DNA from: JAFAXD01 sp035472475
GTDB lineage: Bacteria > Pseudomonadota > Alphaproteobacteria > Rhizobiales > Xanthobacteraceae
Assembly: GCA_035472475.1 (NCBI GenBank)
Contig: DATIPA010000200.1
Span: forward strand, 1 to 26,834
DNA: 26,834 bases
Direction of reading: 5' to 3'
Below the pieces are notes generated by a model. That model made no database searches. It saw only the letters and a program-made list of their open reading frames with translations, and was not told the DNA's origin. Of the stretch, positions 15,858 to 23,621 are shown piece after piece (the stretch's first letter is position 1; every line of letters begins with the position of its first letter). A program made the translations under genes and the position numbers.

Positions 15858-16519
15858 AAATGCTCCCGTCGTTCGCCGCGGAAGCGGTCGATGGCGCCCA
15901 CATCGACGCTGTCGAAGCGCTCGCGAATTCGGAACACGAAGATGCCGAACACCACGAACCCGATCAGGATCGAGAACGCCACCGACACCTCCACCACAAG
16001 CGGCATGCCGCGCGAACCGGTCGCCGCCAGCACCAGCCCGTTCTCGAGCGACATGAAGCCCACGATCTGGCTCACCGCGTTGGTGCGGGTGATCATCATC
16101 AGCAGCCCGAGCAGGATCACCGCCAACGCAAAGGCCAGATCCTCGCGCGTTAGCACACTGCCTTCACCCGGCTGCAGCAACAGGATCGACAGCGCCACCA
16201 GCGCCAGGCCGGTCAGCATGATGGCTCCGGGGCCGATCACGGTTTCGACCTCGCGATGGATGTCGAGCCGGCGGACAATGCGCTCGAGCGCGAACGGAAT
16301 GACTAGTCCCTTGACCACGAGCGCGATCGAAGCCGTCACCATCAGGTGCGGCGCGTTCTGCAGATAGGCCTGCCAGGCCACCGACAGCGCGAGCACGATC
16401 GCCTGCAGCGCGAACACCCTGATCACCGCGAGGATGCGAACCTGATACAGCAGCAGCAGGCTGAGCACCAGCATTCCGCCCGACAGCAGGTGCGCGACAT
16501 CGAATCCGAGCGAGCCCAT
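15854..16519 (-). CDS. hyfE: Hydrogenase-4-like membrane subunit HyfE (NuoK-like)
   Basis: The protein is 221 residues from the ATG at 16519, which overlaps the hyfC stop by 1 bp (TGATG); the frame is open far upstream but that part is out-of-phase hyfC sequence. It has about six hydrophobic helices. The C-terminal part, with LLMMITRTNAVSQIVGFMSL and ENGLVLAA, matches the NuoK-like core in which the Glu of the SLENG motif lies on the ion path. The last residues are hydrophilic (RIRERFDSVDVGAIDRFRGE). HyfE links the antiporter-like subunits to HyfC in hydrogenase-4-type complexes. The gene sits in the canonical position between hyfC and hyfF. Confidence 0.9.
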   Translation of the reverse strand: MGSLGFDVAHLLSGGMLVLSLLLLYQVRILAVIRVFALQAIVLALSVAWQAYLQNAPHLMVTASIALVVKGLVIPFALERIVRRLDIHREVETVIGPGAIMLTGLALVALSILLLQPGEGSVLTREDLAFALAVILLGLLMMITRTNAVSQIVGFMSLENGLVLAATGSRGMPLVVEVSVAFSILIGFVVFGIFVFRIRERFDSVDVGAIDRFRGERREHL

Positions 16520-17475
16520 CAGAAGCCCCGCGATACGAACAGCAAGAAGACGGCGAGCGCGGCGGCCGCGAATGCGCTGCCGAGAAAGATCGGATAACGA
16601 AACACCCGCATCTTGGCGACGCTGGTCTCGCCGATCGGCAACAGCACGGCGAGCACCAGCATCTTGAACAGATAGGCCGCGAGCCCGAGTGCGAGCGCCG
16701 CGGGCGAGCGATCGATCGTCGCGATCCCAAACGGAAAGAACAGGCAGGCGATAAGCGAGAAATAAAGCACAAGCTTGAGAGCGGCCGCAGCCTCGATCAT
16801 GGCGAGGTGCCGACCGGAATATTCCAGCACCATCGCCTCGTGCACCATGGTGAGTTCGAGATGCGTCGCCGGATTGTCGATCGGGATGCGGGCGTTCTCG
16901 GCGATGGCGACGCACGTCAAGGCGAGCAGCCCGAGGCCGAGCGAGACTCTTAAGCCCACGGGCGCGTGGGTGAACAGTTCCGCGATGGTCGACAGCTGGG
17001 TGGTGCCGGCAACGAGCGCGATCGTGAACACGATCAATATCATCGCGGGTTCGGCCAACGAGGCGATCAGCATCTCGCGCGACGATCCGATCCCGCCAAA
17101 CGCGGTGCCGACGTCCATGCCGGCGAGCGCGAGCGAAAACCGCGCCGTGCCCATGAGCGCCACGATCACGATGAGGTCGGCGGACCAGGAAAACAGCAGG
17201 TTGGTGCAATAGGTCGGCACCAGCGCGGCCGCGACCCAAGTCACGGCAAACACCACGTAGGGTGTGATCCGGTAGATCCACGAAGCGTTAAAGGCGAGCA
17301 CCATCTCCTTGTGCATCAGCTTCCAGATGTCGACGTAGGGCTGCAGCAGCGGCGGGCCGATCCGCATCAGCAGCCTCGCCTTGACCTTGCGCGAGATGCC
17401 GAGCAACAGCGGCGCGATCGCGACCACGATCGCCATCTGCAGGGCCTGCCCGGCGAGTTCGAGGATCAGCGCCAT
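16519..17475 (-). CDS. hyfC: Hydrogenase-4-like membrane anchor HyfC (NuoH-like)
   Basis: The 318-residue membrane protein aligns with NuoH/HyfC. The N-terminal helix is followed by SRKVKARLLMRIGPPLLQPY, the conserved cytoplasmic loop near the quinone-like cavity. GSSREMLIASLAEPAM and ARIPIDNPATHLELTMVHEA (the D-N-P-x-T-H-L-E-L-T motif) carry the acidic residues thought to transmit redox energy to the proton channels. All of these are intact, so energy coupling looks preserved even though the NiFe site is lost. The gene overlaps the 3' end of hyfB by 10 bp. Confidence 0.92.
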   Translation of the reverse strand: MALILELAGQALQMAIVVAIAPLLLGISRKVKARLLMRIGPPLLQPYVDIWKLMHKEMVLAFNASWIYRITPYVVFAVTWVAAALVPTYCTNLLFSWSADLIVIVALMGTARFSLALAGMDVGTAFGGIGSSREMLIASLAEPAMILIVFTIALVAGTTQLSTIAELFTHAPVGLRVSLGLGLLALTCVAIAENARIPIDNPATHLELTMVHEAMVLEYSGRHLAMIEAAAALKLVLYFSLIACLFFPFGIATIDRSPAALALGLAAYLFKMLVLAVLLPIGETSVAKMRVFRYPIFLGSAFAAAALAVFLLFVSRGF

Positions 17476-19475
17476 GCCGCGACCACCAGCAAGAGCAGGA
17501 TCAACGCGCAGAACACCAGCGTCAGATAGCTGCGGATGGTGAGGAACTGCAGGCGATTGAGGACGTTTGCGGCCCGCCCGACCGCGCGCGCCAGCGGGCC
17601 ATAAAGCGCGAACCAGGCCGGATCGAACACCCGCACCTGGAAATGTCCCGCGCGCATCGCGCCGGGCGGCGGCATATCAACGATTTCGCGCACACGAAAC
17701 ACCGAGGCACCGAAAACGCGACGGATCGGCATCGCGAAACTCGAGCTCGTGTACTGGGCGACGGGCGAGGCCCACGGAAAGCCGCAATCCCAGATCGCGC
17801 TGCGCCGGGTCGCTCGCGTGGCGAACCGATGGATTGTCATCGCGGTGAGCGTCGCGGAGCCGGCGAGGAACAGTAGGATCAACAGCCCGTTGTACGAGCT
17901 GCGGCTCTTGGCAATCGGAACGATCGACAGCCAAGGCAGGAACGTCTGCCCCGGCATCGCATCGCCGACCAGCATGCGCGCCACCGGCGCGAGCGCATCG
18001 ACCACGAGACCGGGAAGAATTCCGGCGAGCACGCACAGCGCAACCAACACCAGCATCGCGCCGCGCTGCCAGTCGTCGACCTCGACGGCCGACTGTGCGG
18101 CGTCGGTTCGCGCGCGACCCAGGAACATGACTCCGAACGCCTTCACGAAACAGGCGGCGGCCAACGCGGCCGACAGCGCCAGCAACGCGCCGACCGCCGG
18201 GATAACCAGCTTGAGGCCCCATTGCGGCAGCTGCGGGCTCACCAGAATGGCCTGGAAAGTCAGCCACTCGGATACAAAGCCGTTGAGCGGCGGCAGCGCC
18301 GAGATCGCCATGCAGCCGATCAGGAACGCGAACGCGGTCTGCGGCATGCGATGGATCAGGCCGCCCAGCCGCTCCATGTCACGCTCGCCGGTCGCCACCA
18401 GAACCGACCCGGCGCCGAAGAACAGCAAGCTCTTGAATACCGAATGGTTGAACACGTGAAACAGCGCGGCGGTGAGCGCGAGCGCCGCCGCCCACCCGAT
18501 GTTGTTGGCGCGAAACGCGAGCGCGAGGCCGAGCCCGATGTAGATGATGCCGATGTTCTCGACCGTGTGGTAGGCGAGCAGCCGCTTGATGTCGTGCTGC
18601 ATCAGCGCGTAGAGCACGCCCAAGACGGCGGTGATTCCGCCGATGCCGGCGACGATCAGCCCCGCATAGGGCGTCGGCTCGCCGATCAGGTCGAAGACGA
18701 TGCGAATGAAGCCGTAGACCCCGACCTTGGTCATCACGCCGCTCAGCAGCGCCGACACGTGACTCGGCGCGGCCGGATGCGCGAGCGGCAACCAGACATG
18801 CAGCGGCACGATGCCGGCCTTCGAGCCAGCGCCGACGAGGGTCAAGGCGCCGGCGATCAGCGCGAGCGCTTGCGTGAGCGGCGCGGCCCGCATCGCCGCG
18901 AAGGAGTACTCCCCGGCGGTTCCTGCCAGCACGCCAAAAGCGAGCAACAGGCATAGTGTGCCGAAGCTCGCCATCACGAGGTAGATGTAGCCGGCGCGCA
19001 CGTTGGCGGGGATGCGGTGGTGCGCCACCACCATGCCCCACGATGCAAGCGACATGAATTCCCAGGACAGCAGGAACACGAATGCGTCGTCGGCCAGAAC
19101 GACGAGATTCATGGCGCCGAGGAACACCGGATAATATGGCAGCACCCGCAGCGGCGAGTTCTCGTGTTGTCCATAACCGAGCGCGTAGAGACTGGCGGTC
19201 GCGCCGCCGAGGTTGACGACAATCAGGAAGAACGCCGCAAGTGCGTCGGTCCGGAAATGCGCGCCGATCCACGGAAGCCCGAGCGGCAGCGTTGCGCTCG
19301 ACACCGGTGCGTTCGTGACAAGGAACGTCAGCGCCAGCACCAGCGCGACAAGCGCGATCGCGAGCGAAGCCCCGTAGACCAGGGCGGTGGCCGCGCGCGA
19401 GCGCCCGAATGCAAGCCCCAGAATTCCAACGGCGAACAGCGCCGCCACGCACCAGAGTCCAGCAAGCGCTGGCAT
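17466..19475 (-). CDS. hyfB: Hydrogenase-4-like antiporter subunit HyfB (NuoL-like)
   Basis: The 669-residue polytopic protein is the first gene of the six-gene operon. Ion-path residues are present: Glu in LLSWEFMSLASWGMV, Lys in GAGSKAGIVPLHVWLP, Lys in GVMTKVGVYGFIR, and HDIKRLLAYHTVENIG. The C-terminal extension beyond the NuoL core is normal for HyfB. The frame is open to 19547, but its first 24 codons are repeat DNA. The ATG at 19475 (MPALAGLW) has AGAGG 6 bp upstream and is the better start. A composite palindromic repeat begins 17 bp upstream, so any promoter must lie within or beyond it. Confidence 0.92.
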   Translation of the reverse strand: MPALAGLWCVAALFAVGILGLAFGRSRAATALVYGASLAIALVALVLALTFLVTNAPVSSATLPLGLPWIGAHFRTDALAAFFLIVVNLGGATASLYALGYGQHENSPLRVLPYYPVFLGAMNLVVLADDAFVFLLSWEFMSLASWGMVVAHHRIPANVRAGYIYLVMASFGTLCLLLAFGVLAGTAGEYSFAAMRAAPLTQALALIAGALTLVGAGSKAGIVPLHVWLPLAHPAAPSHVSALLSGVMTKVGVYGFIRIVFDLIGEPTPYAGLIVAGIGGITAVLGVLYALMQHDIKRLLAYHTVENIGIIYIGLGLALAFRANNIGWAAALALTAALFHVFNHSVFKSLLFFGAGSVLVATGERDMERLGGLIHRMPQTAFAFLIGCMAISALPPLNGFVSEWLTFQAILVSPQLPQWGLKLVIPAVGALLALSAALAAACFVKAFGVMFLGRARTDAAQSAVEVDDWQRGAMLVLVALCVLAGILPGLVVDALAPVARMLVGDAMPGQTFLPWLSIVPIAKSRSSYNGLLILLFLAGSATLTAMTIHRFATRATRRSAIWDCGFPWASPVAQYTSSSFAMPIRRVFGASVFRVREIVDMPPPGAMRAGHFQVRVFDPAWFALYGPLARAVGRAANVLNRLQFLTIRSYLTLVFCALILLLLVVAAWR

Positions 19476-19492
19476 CAGCGACCTCTGCAACA

Positions 19493-19541
19493 CTAGGGCG
19501 GCGGATTCGATGCGGCGGCGTCGAATCGAAAACAACCCTAG
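19493..19541 (+). repeat. Short type A palindrome of composite repeat 2
   Basis: The 49-bp element is bounded by CTAGGG and CCCTAG. Its arms GGATTCGA and TCGAATC pair, and GCGGCGG lies in the loop. It is a shortened version of the 78-bp type A element. A 13-nt spacer (AATCATAACTTTA) joins it to the type B element at 19555. It sits 17 bp upstream of the hyfB ATG. Confidence 0.75.
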
Positions 19542-19554
19542 AATCATAACTTTA

Positions 19555-19608
19555 CTAGCGTTTGTTCGATTCCGAAGTTCGCAACGAACCTCGGAGGAGA
19601 AACGCCAG
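19555..19608 (+). repeat. Short type B palindrome of composite repeat 2
   Basis: The 54-bp element starts CTAGCGTTT and ends AAACGCCAG. The inner arms CCGAAGTTCG and CGAACCTCGG pair with one mismatch. The GATTCCGAAGTTCGC core matches the B elements at 23759 and at the window start. The large loop of full-length copies is absent; only CAA separates the arms. Confidence 0.72.
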
Positions 19609-19673
19609 CCCGAATGGAAGCGGCGGCAGGATTACAGGGGATCGGAGGTCAGGACCAGACCACGCCCCAAACG

Positions 19674-19702
19674 AAAAACCACGCGCCTCACTTGGCGCGT
19701 GG
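19674..19702 (-). terminator. Rho-independent terminator of the L,D-transpeptidase gene
   Basis: CCACGCGCC and GGCGCGTGG form a perfect 9-bp GC-rich stem around a 6-nt loop. On the minus strand the stem is followed at once by TTTTT. It lies about 30 bp beyond the stop of the L,D-transpeptidase gene, exactly where its terminator is expected. Confidence 0.85.
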
Positions 19703-19733
19703 TCTAACGCGATTCAGACCAGGAACGGTACTG

Positions 19734-21179
19734 TTATCTCGTAAGCACGATGAAGTCGGTTCCCGAGCCGGTCTCTGGTCCCAGGCCTTGATCGGAAATG
19801 ATCAGCGATGCGCCGGGCGTGAGTAACTCGGAGATGCGCGTCAGGGTTTCCTGCGGGATCTCGATGCGATCGAGCGCATCCGACGCACTCGGACTGGCGG
19901 GGGCGGTTTGGACGACCTCCACCGGGGCGCTGTGCCGGCCCCTGTTGTTGGTCCTGCTGCGGGAGCGGTCAACCACAACCCGTCGCTCAGACGACGGCAC
20001 GGTCACCGCCAGCCAACGCATCGCGGCGCCGTCATTGATCAGTTCCACCGCGGTGAAGACGTGGTTACCGAGCGGCTGATCGGGATTGGCGATCGTCACC
20101 GGAACGCTGAACACGGGATCGAAGCCCTTGCGCACGAACAGCTTGCGCTCCTTGCGGCTCACGAACACCGAGATCGGGCCGGGCTTCAATGGCTTCTCCG
20201 CGACAGCCGCCGGACGAGCGACGGTCGGGAACGGCGCCATGATGACCGGCATGTCAGCCGGCTTGGCCTCCGCCGGGGCGGCCGCCGGGGCCGGCGCGGC
20301 TTGCGCGGCCGGCTTGGCGGTGTCGGTTGCCGGCGGCGTGTCAAACGTGAGCGCCGGCACATCCAGAACCCGCTCGGTTCCCGAGCCGGATTGCGACAGC
20401 GGGTTCTCGCTGGCGGCAAGGCGCGTACCGGTCAGCGGCGGCACGACATCGGTGGGCGTGAGGGTCGCGACCGGCTCAGGCTTGATCGGCGTGAACAGAC
20501 GCGGATGCGAGAACTCCGTCGGCGCCAGCATGTTCGATGCGATCAGGACACGAACGCCGACCTTGGTCGTCTTGAACAAAGTAACAGCGAACCCGCCCGG
20601 CATCCGAATGCATCCGTGCGACGCCGCGTGGCCGGGCAACACGCCCTCGTGCATTGCAACACCCGACCAGGTGATGCGCTGCATGAACGGCATCGGGGCG
20701 CCGCTGTAGATGTTCGACCGATGGAAGCGCTCCTTCTGGATCACGCTGAAAATACCCATGGGCGTCGGGTGCCCCGGCATCCCCGTGGACACCGGAGCCT
20801 CCATGATCGGTTTGTCCTGGTCGTAGACCGTGAGACGCTGCTTCGCGATCGAAATGGCGATGGTCAGCGGCCCCTTCGGCGGCGGCGGCGGGGGCGTGTG
20901 CGCGTCGGCCTTGGCGGCTTTCTTTTCCGGGTTCGAACTATGCGAGGAACTGCGCCTGACCGCTCGTTGATGCCGGCCCGAATAGCCCGGGTAATACGCC
21001 GGCGACCGCGAGTAGCCCCCGTAGTAACCGCCATAGCCGCCGTAGCCGCCGAGGTATTGCGCGTTCGCCGACTCGGCGGTGCCGAATACGGTCGCAAGCA
21101 GGATCGCGACGGTGCTCGCACGCAGCGAACGCCGTACGCTTTGCCCGCACGCGCGGGCAATCATCGTTTGTGAAAGCAC
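19734..21179 (-). CDS. L,D-transpeptidase (YkuD) with a second, catalytically empty YkuD-like repeat
   Basis: The 481-residue protein has a signal peptide ending ESANA-Q (about residue 40). A Gly/Tyr-rich segment (GGYGGYGGYYGGYS) and a Pro run follow. The YkuD domain (about 104-215) carries His177 in VAMHEGVLPG and the catalytic Cys190 in ASHGCIRMPGGFA. It should form 3-3 peptidoglycan cross-links or attach outer-membrane proteins to the wall. After a Pro/Ala-rich linker, residues 335-400 (ISVFVSRKERKLFVRKGFD) resemble the start of the YkuD domain (LTIAISIAKQRLTVYDQD) but lack the His/Cys motif. The GTG at 21179 has GGGG upstream; an ATG at 21164 is equally plausible and still gives a signal peptide. 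Terminator at 19674. Confidence 0.92.
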   Translation of the reverse strand: MLSQTMIARACGQSVRRSLRASTVAILLATVFGTAESANAQYLGGYGGYGGYYGGYSRSPAYYPGYSGRHQRAVRRSSSHSSNPEKKAAKADAHTPPPPPPKGPLTIAISIAKQRLTVYDQDKPIMEAPVSTGMPGHPTPMGIFSVIQKERFHRSNIYSGAPMPFMQRITWSGVAMHEGVLPGHAASHGCIRMPGGFAVTLFKTTKVGVRVLIASNMLAPTEFSHPRLFTPIKPEPVATLTPTDVVPPLTGTRLAASENPLSQSGSGTERVLDVPALTFDTPPATDTAKPAAQAAPAPAAAPAEAKPADMPVIMAPFPTVARPAAVAEKPLKPGPISVFVSRKERKLFVRKGFDPVFSVPVTIANPDQPLGNHVFTAVELINDGAAMRWLAVTVPSSERRVVVDRSRSRTNNRGRHSAPVEVVQTAPASPSASDALDRIEIPQETLTRISELLTPGASLIISDQGLGPETGSGTDFIVLTR

Positions 21180-21460
21180 AATCTACCCCAGGCTCAGTCC
21201 CGCCATGGCACAGCCGCGTGAGCCGCGGCGGCGGCGCCATTAACCTGTTTGTCAGCCCAAAGAGTAAGTGATTCAGCCAGGCGCCTCTATTGAACCTCGG
21301 TTTAGGTTACTCGCCGCCCAGGTATCGTATGGCCCTAAAGACACTGCGGTTTTGCGGTGCACCCACGGTGTCCGGCTACGACATTTAGACCGCTCGCGGC
21401 CGCACCTGATCGTTCGCTATAGTTCCCTAAAGTCTCCCGCACAGCACAACAGGAAGCCCC

Positions 21461-22252
21461 ATGGCCAGGCGCATTATCGATCTTTCCGTCGCCCTCGAGA
21501 CCGGCATCAAATCCGACCCGCCGGTCATGCTCCCCAAAATTAGCTATTTCGACCACCAAGCCGGCTTCGCCACGATGGGGCCGATGTTCCCGGGCTTGAA
21601 GATCGAGCAGATGATCGGCGGCGAGGCCGGTGCGGTTGAAACCGTGGCGATCTCGACCCACAACGGCACGCACCTCGATGCGCCCTATCACTTCTCCTCC
21701 ACCATGGACCACGCGCTCCCCGGCGGCCCACGCGCATCAAAGACGATCGACGAGATCGACCTCAACTGGTGCTTCCAGCCGGGCGTGAAGCTCGACTTTC
21801 GCCGCTTCGAGAGCGGATATCTGGTGCGATCCGCCGACGTCGAGGCGGAGCTCAAGCGCATCGGCCACACCCTCAAGCCGCTCGAGATTGTGCTGGTGAA
21901 CACCGGTGCGGCGCAGCGCTACGGCCACGACGATTACATCGACACCGGCTGCGGCATGGGCCGCGAGGCGACCATGTATCTGCTCGAGCGCGGGGTGCGC
22001 GTCACCGGCATCGATGCCTGGACCTGGGATGTGCCATTCAGCTTCACGCGCAAGCGCTTCGCCGAGACCGGCGACGGGTCGATCATCTGGGAAGGTCACA
22101 AGGCCGGCCGCGAGATCGGCTATTGCCACATGGAGAAGCTGGCCAACCTCGAACTGCTGCCGCCGGACGGTTTCACGGTCGCGTGCTTTCCGACCAAGAT
22201 CCGCAAGGCGTCCGCGGGCTGGACTCGCGCGGTTGCGATCTTCGAGGACTAG
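21461..22252 (+). CDS. Cyclase family protein (kynurenine formamidase-like metal hydrolase)
   Basis: The 263-residue protein belongs to the PF04199 cyclase/formamidase fold. STHNGTHLDAPYHF supplies the family metal ligands His67, His71, Asp73 and His77 (H-x-G-T-H-x-D-x-P-x-H-F). IIDLSVALE near the N terminus and TGCGMGREATMYLLERGVR in the middle are also typical. Relatives hydrolyse N-formylkynurenine or act on small cyclic amides and isatins; the substrate here is not evident. AGGAAG lies 6 bp before the ATG. The 281-bp gap to the divergent L,D-transpeptidase gene must hold both promoters, but I could not assign boxes. Its stop shares the tetranucleotide CTAG with the convergent ABM gene's stop. 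Confidence 0.9.
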   Translation: MARRIIDLSVALETGIKSDPPVMLPKISYFDHQAGFATMGPMFPGLKIEQMIGGEAGAVETVAISTHNGTHLDAPYHFSSTMDHALPGGPRASKTIDEIDLNWCFQPGVKLDFRRFESGYLVRSADVEAELKRIGHTLKPLEIVLVNTGAAQRYGHDDYIDTGCGMGREATMYLLERGVRVTGIDAWTWDVPFSFTRKRFAETGDGSIIWEGHKAGREIGYCHMEKLANLELLPPDGFTVACFPTKIRKASAGWTRAVAIFED

Positions 22253-22554
22253 GCGATCTTGAGCGTGTCGACCCGTACGTCGAGACGCCGCATCTTGCGA
22301 TCTGCGATATGCGGTCGGGTCGCTTCCAGGAATTTTGCCAGATAGTCGGTCTTGCGGTGGGCGTCGAGCGCGGCCTCGTCGCGATAGCGTTCGTAGAACA
22401 GCCACTGCTGCGGGTCGGCCGGATCCTGCGTGATGTCGAACTGCAGGCAGCCGGGTTCACGCTCGAGACAGCGCCGCGCGTGCTGCTCGGCCAGCGCAGC
22501 AAAATCCTTGCCAGCACTCGCCGGCACTTTGAGTTCGACAACGATTGCGATCAT
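22249..22554 (-). CDS. Antibiotic biosynthesis monooxygenase (ABM) domain protein, quinol monooxygenase-like
   Basis: This 101-residue single-domain protein starts MIAIVVELKVPAS and contains EPGCLQFDITQDPADPQQWL and FYERYRDEAALDAHRKTDYL. That order matches the ferredoxin-like ABM fold (PF03992), where dimers oxidise quinols or similar aromatics without a metal or flavin. GAGG lies 7 bp before the ATG. It follows the dehydrogenase gene by 33 bp on the same strand, so the pair is probably one operon. Its stop overlaps that of the convergent cyclase gene by 4 bp. Confidence 0.9.
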   Translation of the reverse strand: MIAIVVELKVPASAGKDFAALAEQHARRCLEREPGCLQFDITQDPADPQQWLFYERYRDEAALDAHRKTDYLAKFLEATRPHIADRKMRRLDVRVDTLKIA

Positions 22555-22587
22555 GGGTGAACCTCACTGGCTGCGCGCGCCGCGCGT

Positions 22588-23511
22588 TCAAGGCTTTCTT
22601 TGTGCGGCGACGTTGACGGTCCAGTACTTGTGCGCGGCAGTAAAATCGGCGCCGTAGCCCAGGCCTTCACGCGCGTGTGCGAACGCGTTGTAAACCACCG
22701 AGCACATCGGCGCCATGATGCCGAGCTCGCCCGCGAGATCGGACGCGATCTTCACATCCTTGGCCAGCAGGCCGACCGTGAACCCGGCCGCGTATTTGCC
22801 GGTGAGCACCTGGGTCTTGAACGCGCCTTCGGAGGTGAAACTGCGCCCGGTCGAGACATTGAGAATGTCGATGATCAGGTTGGGATCGAGGCCGAACTTG
22901 ATCCCCATGGCGAGAGCTTCGGAGACCGCGCGGAAGTTGGCGGCGGCGATGAAATTGTTGAGCGCCTTCATGGTGTCGCCGGACCCGGACGCGCCGGTGC
23001 GAAAGAGCTTCGCCCCCATGGTCTGCAGCACCGGCCAGGCGCGCTCGATCGCGGCGGCATCGTCGCCGCCGACCATCAGGGTCAGGCTGCCGGCTTGCGC
23101 GCCGGGAACCCCGCCCGAGACCGGTGAATCGACCAGCGCGACGCCGGCCTTGGCGAGCGTGTCGGACAATTGCTTGGTCCCGACCGGCTCCGAGGAACTC
23201 ATGTCGATGACGATCGTGCCGGGCTTGAGCGCGCCGGCGCTGAACATGCCCTGCACGACGTCGCGCACGATCGGTCCCGTCGGCAGCATGGTGACGATGA
23301 CGTTGGACGCCTTGGCCAGCGCCGCAGCGCTGTCGGCCGCCGCCGCGTTGGGCTCTTCGGCCACGAACTTGCCGACGCGGGCCTTGTCGAGATCGAACAC
23401 CGCGAGCTTGTGACCGGCCTTGAGAATATTGTGTCCGGCCTTGAGCAGGTTTTTGGCCATCGGCCAGCCCATGTTGCCGATGCCGACGAAACCGACCTGA
23501 TAGTCGCTCAT
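22588..23511 (-). CDS. 3-hydroxyisobutyrate dehydrogenase family NAD(P)-dependent oxidoreductase
   Basis: The 307-residue protein has the dinucleotide motif Gly10-x-Gly12-x-x-Gly15 in GFVGIGNMGWPMAKNL. The substrate-site segment is DSPVSGGVPGAQAGSLT (about 128-144), and the catalytic Lys182 lies in GSGDTMKALNN. These place it among beta-hydroxyacid dehydrogenases. The substrate could be 3-hydroxyisobutyrate, tartronate semialdehyde or a relative. Between the glycine motif and the second strand is a 7-residue tandem duplication (LKAGHNI/LKAGHKL, residues 23-36), encoded by a 21-bp DNA repeat. GGGAGGA precedes the ATG. A composite palindrome begins 19 bp upstream. The ABM gene follows in the same operon. 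Confidence 0.92.
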   Translation of the reverse strand: MSDYQVGFVGIGNMGWPMAKNLLKAGHNILKAGHKLAVFDLDKARVGKFVAEEPNAAAADSAAALAKASNVIVTMLPTGPIVRDVVQGMFSAGALKPGTIVIDMSSSEPVGTKQLSDTLAKAGVALVDSPVSGGVPGAQAGSLTLMVGGDDAAAIERAWPVLQTMGAKLFRTGASGSGDTMKALNNFIAAANFRAVSEALAMGIKFGLDPNLIIDILNVSTGRSFTSEGAFKTQVLTGKYAAGFTVGLLAKDVKIASDLAGELGIMAPMCSVVYNAFAHAREGLGYGADFTAAHKYWTVNVAAQRKP

Positions 23512-23530
23512 GCCCCGCGTCCTCCCGAAC

Positions 23531-23608
23531 CTAGTGCCGCCGATTTGAAGTTCCTACAGCATTTGCGGCAAGCTCGTGTAGGAACTTCAAATCGAAAGGC
23601 GGCACGAG
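23531..23608 (+). repeat. Type A palindrome of composite repeat 3
   Basis: The 78-bp element starts CTAGTGCCGCC and ends GGCGGCACGAG. The inner arms GATTTGAAGTTCCTACA and TGTAGGAACTTCAAATC pair perfectly over 17 bp, and TTTGCGGCA is in the loop. It has the same length and layout as the reverse complement of 7019-7096, but several stem positions differ on both arms together. It begins 19 bp from the dehydrogenase start. Confidence 0.9.
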
Positions 23609-23621
23609 AATCATATATTCG

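Noticed and set aside
12390..19475. Functional [NiFe] hydrogenase 4 or formate hydrogenlyase
   Set aside because: The first Cys pair of the NiFe site is replaced by Ser, the C-terminal pair has the wrong spacing, and ferredoxin subunits, maturation genes and formate dehydrogenase are missing.
19908..21173. 421-codon plus-strand frame opposite the L,D-transpeptidase
   Set aside because: Arg/His/Gly-rich shadow of a gene with signal peptide, catalytic motif and terminator on the other strand.
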